Shown: positions 55,722 to 64,000 of the stretch, piece after piece | How the letters are laid out: the number at the start of each line of letters is the position of its first letter | How positions within the stretch are numbered: the first letter of the stretch is position 1 | Origin: Didymella arachidicola | Lineage: Eukaryota; Ascomycota; Dothideomycetes; Pleosporales; Didymellaceae | Reading direction: 5' to 3' | DNA length: 64,000 nucleotides | Assembly: GCA_016630955.3 (NCBI GenBank) | Contig: CM049992.1 | Coordinates: forward strand, 186,001-250,000 | Made by a program: the position numbers and the translations under genes | Notes under the pieces: generated by a model | Database searches by the model: none | What the model was told of the DNA's origin: nothing | The model's input: the letters and a program-made list of their open reading frames with translations, nothing else

Positions 55722-56455
55722 TTAGGCGTTCGTGGGACTGGTTGGGTTGGAAAAGTTGGGAGTAGCAGGTGTGGAGAATCCCTGCATCTGAGAGACCGGC
55801 TCGCAGACTTGTCGGTGTGCCTTCCAGGATGACTTCTGGCAGGCCTTGTCGCAGTAGTACGCATTCTTGCAGCGCGAGCAGCGGAGCCTTGCGGTTTGAC
55901 CAGTGCAAGTTGAGCAGGCTGCAACATAGCGTCAGCGCGATGTTCTAGAAAATTCGCAGGGCTGAAGCTGCTGCGTTGGAGGAACCAGCTTCTCGGTTGG
56001 GTTGCCTTGACACCCCATCGCACTAGTGCTCAAAAAGGAAATGGATCGGGTTCCTGCAGGAAAGGTGCATGACTTACGCTTGGAGGAGCCGAAAGCAAAT
56101 GCGGAGCTCAGGCTCTCGGTAGAGGCTGCTGGGCGCAAAGAAGTGAATAGGTCTGCGCGATTGAAAGCTGGTGGTGGCGATGTGGAAGCTGAAGAAGGGG
56201 CGATTGACCCTGAGGACGAGCGGCGAGCGGTGTCTGAGTTTCAAGTCAGTCCCTGTAGCAATACGACAGGCGATCTCCAAATTGCGATCCAGAGATTCGA
56301 GATAGGTGCGTACCATCATCGGGTATGCTTTGCGCAGAGTCCCTCCTTCCAAAGGAGAGTTCATGTGGGTTGACCTCTCGTCCTTCCCTCACCGCCGCTC
56401 CGGCCTCGCCAAGACTCGTGGTGAAAACATTCAGGCAAACACTTCGGGGCGGCAT
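55722..56455 (-). CDS. MYND zinc-finger protein (3 exons)
   Basis: Exons 56455-56314, 56233-56078 and 55918-55722 (introns 80 and 159 nt) join to 164 residues. The ATG at 56455 has an in-frame TAG two codons upstream. The N-terminal half (MPPRSVCLNVFTTSLGEAGA to AFAFGSSK) is Ser/Ala-rich and probably disordered. Then comes a complete MYND finger with the C4-C2-H-C pattern: CSTC, RCSRC, AYYCDKACQ and WKAHRQVC. MYND fingers bind proline-rich partner proteins in transcriptional control. The protein ends soon after the finger (PATPNFSNPTSPTNA), so it has no SET or other catalytic domain. Each exon alone is too short to be noticed; the joined frame makes the finger obvious. Confidence 0.8.
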
Positions 56456-59400
56456 TTCCTATCTTTTTCTGGCTTGAATTTCCTCGCTCTTGCGTGCTGG
56501 AGGTATCGGGTTGAAATGCGATTGAAAGGGAGGACTGGACCTTAAAAGGAAGTTTGAGCTCTGCAGGTCGCAGAATAAGATTCCTGAAGTTGCGGTGAAG
56601 CCAGCACACGGATCCGCGCTAGCGATGAAAGGGGCTAATGGCTGACCAAAGCGCAGAACGCGCGGTCAGGTGTCTCAGACAATTGTGCGGTAAAGACAGG
56701 ATAACAAGATGCATTTTGTGAATGTGAAGGATTCACTTATGATAACGAATCTGGAGTGGAGTCCGTAGGGGAACGTCGCGCGAAGCTATTCGTTAGCCTA
56801 CACCGCAAGCGCGACCCAAGCGCCTGATCGGAGGAAACCAGTGCAGGTTTCCGGTCGCTTCTTGTGGACTAGGATTGCCTGTGTTGCAACTGCAGAACAA
56901 GTGCTGTACTTCCTGACCGACATTGCTAGATCAAGCACTTCGACAGATCGTCGACTGCGGGGTGCAGCTGATGGCAGCGTGAGAGTGCCCTGCGCGTCTG
57001 TCAGCATATTAGCTCAGGGCAGGCGGCTGTTTCGCCAGTCCAGTAAGCCCAAGTCACCGCAGAGGCAACTACTTACTGAAACGGCAAGACTTCGATGCCT
57101 GACACGTGCTGATCATCTGAAGATGATGCAAAGGACCTTGTGAGCATGTAACGACTCGGCCAGCCGTTGCGGCATTGCTCTCCAAATCCAGTCATGCGGC
57201 CAAAGCACACATAGAGCTTCGCATCGCCCTCGACTTCTTGATATGTTATCAATTACCTTCAGCTGCCAGGTGGAATGCCTCTTCCAATTTAACTTGTCAG
57301 AGTCCGGTGAAGTCGTAGTCAGCCGAGCCCTATAGACTCGGTCACTCGATGCGGATGCTGAGGACCAGCTTTCACTATCGCTCGATGGTCGATCCTGGAC
57401 GTTGTCGAGTCTTGGTTTTAGCGAAGAGCTGGGAGGGTTTCATGATGGTTCGCAGCAACAGCTTCCTACGTGATGCCTCGCCTATCGCAGCAGCCAGCCA
57501 TGGTCTACGCCGTCTGCTGAAGTGCCTTTTACCTGCTTGGCAGGTTTTGCTTTCTGTCAAAGCGATTTCCTCGGTGTCGATCGTGGTACAGGTAGGACAA
57601 AGTCAATAACGTGACTACCTAGTAAACCTGGTAAGCTTGGTGAGCGAACGGAGCAGGTCACATGTCACTCGAACGGATGTTCCGACGCCGCAACGTGGCT
57701 TTCGGCCTCCTGATACTGTGTACTGTCGCACTGCGGCAACGTGGCATCGACCTGGCTCTCGGCTCGAAACCAGGCATCCAAGACATATAACGAATTGCAT
57801 TGCGCACGTCAACCCTGCGACTATATGGTATAGTACGCTTGATCCGGGTCGTCCAGAGATATGTCGCCTTTCCGCCACAATTTAGCGACTGTGGGTATGG
57901 AACAGACGGCATGAAAGTTCCGTCAACCTGGAGTGTTCAATGTCCGCTCGGCATCCAAGCCACACTTTGGCGGGGTTGAAAGTGGGCGGATGGTGGGATC
58001 GTCTCTCTAGCCGCATAGAGGAAAAGGTGTTGAAAACCGGTGATCCGTAGTTCGCAGCTTCACAGCCCTAGTGACGTCTGTAGAGCCGCGCTAGAAGCCA
58101 CGAAGTGCTTCGGTCAAGTCATGGCAGACGCGTCATGTTCTTCAAGATGCCCAGATTCCACGGAGAAGCGACAGGCTCGTCGATCTCTTGTGTAACGCGC
58201 GGAGCGGGCCGGGTGAGTATTGGAGTCATAATGTAGTCTCAAAGTGTGTACTCCGCTGGGAAGTACAGGTGTTGACTCACCGGGCGCGCACAATGGTCAC
58301 CGAGACAACCATGTCGGAAACAAGCCACGAAGAATGTTTCAGCTTGCTCCTAGGGGTGAATCGAGTTGACCCCGCTCTGTAATCAGGTCAATGGCCAGGG
58401 CAACAGCGGCCGCTATCAGCTCGGCAAGTGTGCGTGAACTGTTGATGGTTGTGACTTTACTGGAAGACCAGCAATTGGCGAATCATAATGAATAATTTTC
58501 CGGTCAGACGAGAGGAGTGTCGCTGCGTTTGGTGCGTCAAGCGATTGAACCCATGGCGCCTGCAGGCGAGAGCAAGCGGCTGCCCGCAGCAGGCCCAGGC
58601 TCGAGTAACAATTGATGAGTCTTTGGAGAGACCCACGATCCAGTCACGCCGAGTAGCGATTAGTAGCTAAGAAGTGCAATGGAAGGGCGCAGGTCGCAAA
58701 ACTAGCGTCTAGAAAGAGGTGGTGGTGGGGCAGACTGCGCCGACCTCTCGAGGTAACACTCCAACAAGTGCACCTCGCAATGCAATATCGATGCGTTCAT
58801 GCTTAATACTGGCGTCACATATGCAGACTGGCGCAATTGAGAGGGTCCGTGATGCGCGATGCTTCCGCTGGTGTGGCAGTGCGGTGCGGTGAGAATTGAG
58901 TGATGGAAAAGGTGTGTGGCTGTGTATTCGGTAGTCGAGTGGACGGTGAACCACAGAGGACAGATTGTCGAATCACGATACGCTCATCATGGCAACTGAC
59001 CTCCCTAGTTGCGCAACAGCACGGCTTACGCATATAGGTCAAACTCGATTGTGCATCGCGCTCAGGAGCCAAACTGGGCGGCTGCTGGTACAATCCTCGA
59101 GTTCACCTGTTTCAAGAAGTCGTACTTCACCATTTCCGCTGCCAACAATAGCGCCCTCTGGCGGCAGCCGTTGGCCGGCCTTCTGACCTCCAATTGTATC
59201 AAATCGCGCTTGGCTCTCTGGAAAACCGTCGTCATGGGTAGAGAAGCAGACCGCCCTCGCTAGTCGACCCACTTACTTAGCCCTGCTGATGGGCGCACGC
59301 CCTTGTCAACGGACCCCTGCTGCCTTATGGCTGCATGCCTAGCTCAGGCTGCCATCCACACCCTGCCCAGCTGCAAACTTGAGACTCAATAAACATATAT

Positions 59401-59613
59401 TGGTTCCTCCCACAACATGATCCTCTCAGACGGAATATCATCAACAAGACGACTTTCAGTGCCAGACTTTTTAGTCCACTCACACCAACGAGCAATCAAG
59501 TCGCTCTCTACTTTGGGAGTGACTTCATCAACGCCTCACTGTCTTCACTTGGCACCTTCATCACAACGGCTCCGCGGCTACACTCCATCTTGAAGAATTC
59601 TACGATCACCACA
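56456..59613. other. Large intergenic stretch, no gene supported
   Basis: About 3.2 kb. Short frames (for example 56841-57143 +, 57615-57912 -, 58815-59093 -) have no motifs, starts or splice partners I trust. Nothing tRNA-like was found. It could hold non-coding transcripts or a gene in small exons that I cannot see. Confidence 0.35.
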
Positions 59614-60324
59614 ATGCCCTCAGTCTCACGACAGACACACACCATGCCTACAGTCATCCAGTCCAAGCCCGTCTCTTCGGAGAAGAGGCGGTCGGTTGGG
59701 TTCATGAAGGACCCAGTGGAGTCTTTCTCTCGACCAGTGACAAATGCGGAGAGCTGGGCCTTATATAACTTCGAGATGCACGCTCGCAAGTGTGCATACT
59801 GCCACGATCCATACGAAGTTCACCGCAACCACGGCCAGCTTTGTGAGCATGGACACCGTTTGGCTCAGGAAGTTGCCTCTTACGTCTACAACAAAGATGG
59901 CAAGACCTTCTCTAGAAAGGAAGAAGACACCAAGATCGTTCAGGTCGAGATCCCAGCTGGTTACACCGAAATCAGCGGCCTTTTGCATGCCATCGAGCGC
60001 AGCTTGCGTCACAGGTCACGCCACGCATTCGTCTCTATGGATCGTCACTACCAAGTTGCTCCTCGCAAACCCACTACACTGCCTTTGCGACACCACTCCG
60101 TCAAGGTCGAGCAGGATAAGCCGAGAACCAAGTCCACACGACCACGATCTGGCGAGGTCGTTGACTGGCCAGACAAAGTCGAGGTCAACAACCCCAGCTC
60201 CCGTCGTGGCTCTCTTTACGAGGAGGACTTGAAGAAGCGACGCAGCGCAAAGTACAATGTCGAGGTTCGCGAGCCTTCCGCTCGTGATCTGCGTGAGCAC
60301 CGTCTTTCTGGCTACTACCGCTGA
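59614..60324 (+). CDS. Conserved-looking fungal hypothetical protein, 236 residues
   Basis: A single exon from the ATG at 59614 (MPSVSRQTHTMPTVIQSKPV) to TGA at 60324. A central domain reads NFEMHARKCAYCHDPYEVHR, then GQLCEHGHRLAQEVASYVYN, with a C-x-x-C...C-x-H-x-H arrangement that may bind zinc. Next is VQVEIPAGYTEISGLLHAIE with RSLRHRSRHAFVSMDRHYQV. The rest is basic and polar (VKVEQDKPRTKSTRPRSGEV, LKKRRSAKYNVEVREPS). No signal peptide or membrane segment. I believe this type occurs in related ascomycetes, but I know no function. Codon use is strongly coding-like. Confidence 0.8.
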   Translation: MPSVSRQTHTMPTVIQSKPVSSEKRRSVGFMKDPVESFSRPVTNAESWALYNFEMHARKCAYCHDPYEVHRNHGQLCEHGHRLAQEVASYVYNKDGKTFSRKEEDTKIVQVEIPAGYTEISGLLHAIERSLRHRSRHAFVSMDRHYQVAPRKPTTLPLRHHSVKVEQDKPRTKSTRPRSGEVVDWPDKVEVNNPSSRRGSLYEEDLKKRRSAKYNVEVREPSARDLREHRLSGYYR

Positions 60325-63320
60325 ATGATCACATGAGTGTACGACACACAACATCCTTTAAACCTTGACGCAAGTTTGGCACACCAACGGCGCATAACTA
60401 CCTGCCACGGAAAAGGCGATCTGCACAGCAACGCCTGCTAAAACTCCGCACCAATCCATGACGACCGCTGCACATGAACACTGCGATTACAGTTTTGGCC
60501 TGCATTCACCACAAGCTCATTGCTACTTGTTGCATATGGCTCGGCACAAGCATAAGTCTACCCTGGAAACGGATAACGAGGTCTTTGCGAGTACATGGTA
60601 CACTCCACCTGCGAGGTGTTGAGAGGGAGGACGATGACGAAGGAAGTCATGTAAGCAGGCAACCCGGCGTTTCAGTCTGGATGACATGAAGATAGTTTTG
60701 ACCAATTCGATGACTTGACCTTCACATCACTGTGCCATCATGCATTTCCTGATCCGAAACTCCGTGATCCAAGAACCGTGACGTGAGTTGCCACACATGG
60801 AAAAGCACACCAACAGACGGGGCTACCACGACACTTACACACGAGATGGAATAAATCGCGATTAAATTGACCGTCACTTGGACGACTGCGTAATCTTGCA
60901 AGGCAGCACTTGACATTCGGTATTTCCCAATGAGATGTTTCGCTGAAACAGTCGCACACCCTCCGACTCCAACCCGGTTCTTGCTCCAAGATTCCTGCGG
61001 TGCAACGCCAGGCGAGTCCGCAGCCGAGCTCACATGCCATGAATATGCCCTGACGAAGCTAGATAACACCTTGATCAGCCGGCTCGCGCCTCCTAACACT
61101 AGCATCAGCACCCTGAACGCGCACACCCTTCCATCTCGTCATGGGCCGTCCCGCAACCCTGCGCCTCGACAATCAAGCCCGGCCATTACACAAGAGCAGT
61201 AGTTTTGCTGCGCTCCTTGTGCGACGTCCATGTCAAGTACGCCAAAAGTAGAGCAGGAAAGCTGACTGCATACACCCTGCTGCCATTGCGAGAGAGTGTG
61301 ATGTCGACGGCTGGTCGAGGAAGCAAGATCCTGGCGTCGTGAAGGCGGGGCACACGTCAGGGTCCAGCACTGCCGAGTTGCCTGACAAACCTAAGGTCCT
61401 CACCCCGGCAGGGCTTCTTTCGAGCCAGTGATAACATCCGCAGCGCATTCTTCTTTTACAATCATTGTTAAATCATCACTCAACGAAGCCTTCGAGGGTG
61501 GACACGTCGCTTGAGTGTCTAGGATACCGCTGCTGGCAGAATTCTGAGCACCGGAATCCACTTTTGAAGCCTCGCGATGCCCAATGTCTCTGCACGGTGG
61601 AGACGATACAGTTCAGTTGTGTCGATCGTGTGCTGATCATGTGCGTTCATCTTTGCTTCATAGGGATGATGTTCTGAGTTGTCAGAATTGTAAAACCGAG
61701 AGACGCGCGGGAACGCGTGGTGAACGACTGATGGAGGTACTTCGATGCTCGTCAATGGGAGTGAGGCAAAGGCTACCGTGTCGCGATGAACTTCACGGTC
61801 ATGCCACTGGAGTGCAATTGCACTTACATTATTGAAAATGCACACAAAGCCTCGTTGGCACATAGCCCCACACCAAATCACTGTTGGCAGCGGCAGCGGC
61901 AGTAGTGGAGCGTCAAATCTACATCTCAAATACCCCAAGCATCCAGAACCGCAGCTTGAACACATGCTTGAGACGTGTCGACCTGTCAGTCTCCAGGTAA
62001 ATCATCGCGACCAGCCGTTACCCCCGCGCTGGCGATGTTTGCAAGGATGTCAATGTACGCGTGGATCCCACACCCCGTTCTCACCGACTCTCTTCCACCG
62101 GAGCTTCTGCACGCTGCGTCGCTTGCGCACTTCGGTGGGCCGCCAGCATCACCGGTGACCCACTGCAAATTCATCTCGTCTGCTCTTGAGTGGCCTGCCA
62201 CACGTGGCCTGCGTCCTGTGAACGCTGTTTTGCACAGTGGTGGGTAGTGCAACGGGCACGCCCGCGGCCACACCCACACGCACAAGTTGGAGAATGCGCT
62301 GCGGGCGTCATTATTGATTGCGCGTCTGAACCATCATTACTTTGTACTTCTCGCCAATAGTGCAAAGCAGGATCAAAGCTCCAATGCCCCAGCGAGTGCA
62401 ATTACACTCCCAGCACCACCGCAGCAATCCACTATCCTCAAATCACCATCCAGGGAAACACTCTTCATCTTACAAACACAAGCTTGCATCGCGGCAGAAA
62501 CCTTTCCATGCATCATTCTAGCCATAGTTGACGGTGCGACCTTGCAAAGCGTGTTGCTGGGGAGCGAGGGGCGCAGCAGGGCTGAGTGAACGCCCGTTCA
62601 GCCATTTCGGCCCCAAGCCAGCGTCATCGGCCTCGAGGGAGCCAGGTTGAGCCACCACCAATCTCCGCGCTCACGTAGGACTGCGAGAGGCTTCGTCGTT
62701 CGAGGCTCGGATGTTCAAACACTTTGGTATGGTACCTTGATTCCGAAGTCCGGACTGTTGTCCACTGGTACGCGCGGAGAAGGTGATGGGGGCTATCATC
62801 ACGTGGTAGACCCGAAATAGAGGCGGGCGCTATGGGAGATCATCACGTATGCTGCGCCGCAGGAGTTCGTTTCGTGCCGTTTTGAGACCAAGGTCAAGAG
62901 CGAATGGAAAAAAGGTTTTCTGCCAAATGTGGCTTGAGGTTTGAGTTTGAGGTACCTGTGTGGGAGATTTGCTGACAGGCGAGTCCGAGTGGCCCTTGTG
63001 CTCCAGTCACCATAGGCGCGCGGAACTTGTGCGCGCTACAGGGAACTGAGGATCGTTTTGAAATGATCCCAGTGAACCAGACTGCAGGTGAGGAACCATT
63101 CACTTACGCTGCGAAGAAAGAATTGACATATTGTTCAGTTGCAGTACAGTTCTGTTAGCCGCTCCATGTTGCAGAGACACATAGGTCAGTGGCTACGGCT
63201 ATTCTCGAAGAATCCCAATGCTACTCGTCGGACCAAGTGCGGTGCTTTCTTAAGGTTCTGATATATTAATCATCTAACGCTAGTGCTCGACTTCGTACGT
63301 TCATCATGTACGAAACAAGA
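60325..63320. other. Large intergenic stretch, no gene supported
   Basis: About 3 kb. Frames such as 61519-61965 (-), 61832-62158 (+) and 62287-62589 (+) lack domains and coding-like composition. I see no repeat or RNA gene. Confidence 0.35.
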
Positions 63321-64000
63321 TCACACCATGTTCTCTCCTCCATTTGTCTGCCCCTCAGTGCTGGTCCTCGGCTCTCCATCTCCATCCAGTAACGGCGCGT
63401 ATCCATTCTTCAGCCCCCTATTCTCCCCTGAACTGAAAGAGTAGCTCTTCCCGTACTCAAGCCCACCAATCTTGAAGGCCAGTGTCCCACTGTGACTACG
63501 ATACTGGGGACAGCTACTCGGGAAACTCTGCGCCCCATCAAGCGCATCCTTGAGCTGACATAGCACAAAATACAGATGCACGGAGCTTTCAGTACAGCAT
63601 CAGCATCGTCCCACTTCTGAGCGCTACCATCGACTTACAAATTGAGAATCATGAAGTTCGTCCCGTACACCCCTAGGACCACACCAGTGTCCCTGTGATA
63701 ACCAATGAATATCCAAGCCAAGATCAGACACACCAACAGCCCCGTACCGATCAGAAAGTCGAGGATGAAATGAAACGGGGTGCCTCTCAGACCAGCCGCC
63801 TGGCATCCGCATTTCTTCTCATTGGAGAGCAAAATCGCGGAAAATAATGATGAGAATAAAAGTGGGACGAGACCGATGGCAGGATTGACTTGATCGAGGG
63901 CGATGCCAGCGATGAGCAGGATGGGGAAGGCGGGGAGGAAGGAGAGTAGTGAAAGGGCGCGGAGGGTGTGGGCGGTGGATTTGTGGAAGATGGTAAGGTT
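63321..64000 (-). CDS. Multi-helix membrane protein, C-terminal part (runs off right edge)
   Basis: Exons 64000-63639 (continuing beyond the window) and 63585-63321 are joined by a 53-nt intron (GTAAGT...CTGAAAG). The join completes a fourth membrane helix (GTNFMILNF + SVHLYFVLCQLKDAL). The visible 208 residues contain four hydrophobic segments: LRALSLLSFLPAFPILLIAG, VPLLFSSLFSAILL, ILDFLIGTGLLVCLILAWIF, and the spliced one. A cytoplasmic-looking tail (EYGKSYSFSSGENRGLKNG) follows. No family recognised. The arrangement resembles small four-helix fungal membrane proteins of unknown role. Confidence 0.7.

Noticed and set aside
57760..57790. GGCTCGAAACC considered as a tRNA B-box
   Set aside because: No matching A-box, acceptor stem or anticodon arm at the right spacing; no tRNA gene could be supported anywhere in the window.

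Overview
This is a window from a filamentous ascomycete genome, most likely a plant-associated Dothideomycetes-type fungus. Genes are small and compact, with short GT-AG introns (39-99 nt, except 159 nt in the MYND gene and 182 nt in KAP123). Two DNA transposons are decaying by C-to-T/G-to-A changes like fungal RIP, and secreted plant-polymer enzymes are present. The class assignment is inference; the fungal origin rests on intron structure, gene families and the RIP-like decay.

Layout, left to right. At 1-423 (-) is the 5' end of a multidrug-type MFS transporter cut by the window edge. At 1380-3502 is a pogo/Fot1-like transposon (copy 1). From 4163 to 17834 lies a block of carbohydrate and oxidative enzymes: a secreted GH3 beta-xylosidase, a TauD-type dioxygenase, a secreted GH28 endopolygalacturonase (-), an RGG-rich protein (-), a zinc alcohol/butanediol dehydrogenase and a short heme-thiolate peroxygenase. 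A 560-bp LTR- or MITE-like repeat sits at 10834-11393. From 18908 to 37055 are mostly conserved cellular genes: two small hypotheticals, a calcineurin-fold (DUF2433-like) protein with an RGG tail, the karyopherin KAP123, the sterol transporter NCR1/NPC1, the ribosome-biogenesis factor BUD22, and a secreted trypsin (-).

From about 38 kb the window becomes accessory: a small hypothetical, a Dal5/pantothenate-type MFS permease, a BBE-type FAD oxidase killed by three nonsense codons, a Pth11/rhodopsin-like membrane protein, a leftover 3' end of a second FAD oxidase, transposon copy 2 (47717-49842), and about 4.7 kb of poorly coding sequence with a 0.4-kb AT-rich element (52108-52506). Single-copy-looking genes return with a PEBP protein (54626), a MYND zinc-finger protein (-), a conserved hypothetical (59614) and the end of a membrane protein running off the right edge (-).

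The most interesting signal is in the two pogo-like transposons. They are near identical over most of their transposase, but differ together in two places: the 17-bp repeat units inside their 55-bp inverted repeats, and the N-terminal helix-turn-helix part of the transposase. Flanking sequence between these places is conserved. This looks like matched divergence of a DNA-binding domain and its binding sites. Exon structures given here were worked out by hand from splice signals and frame continuity.
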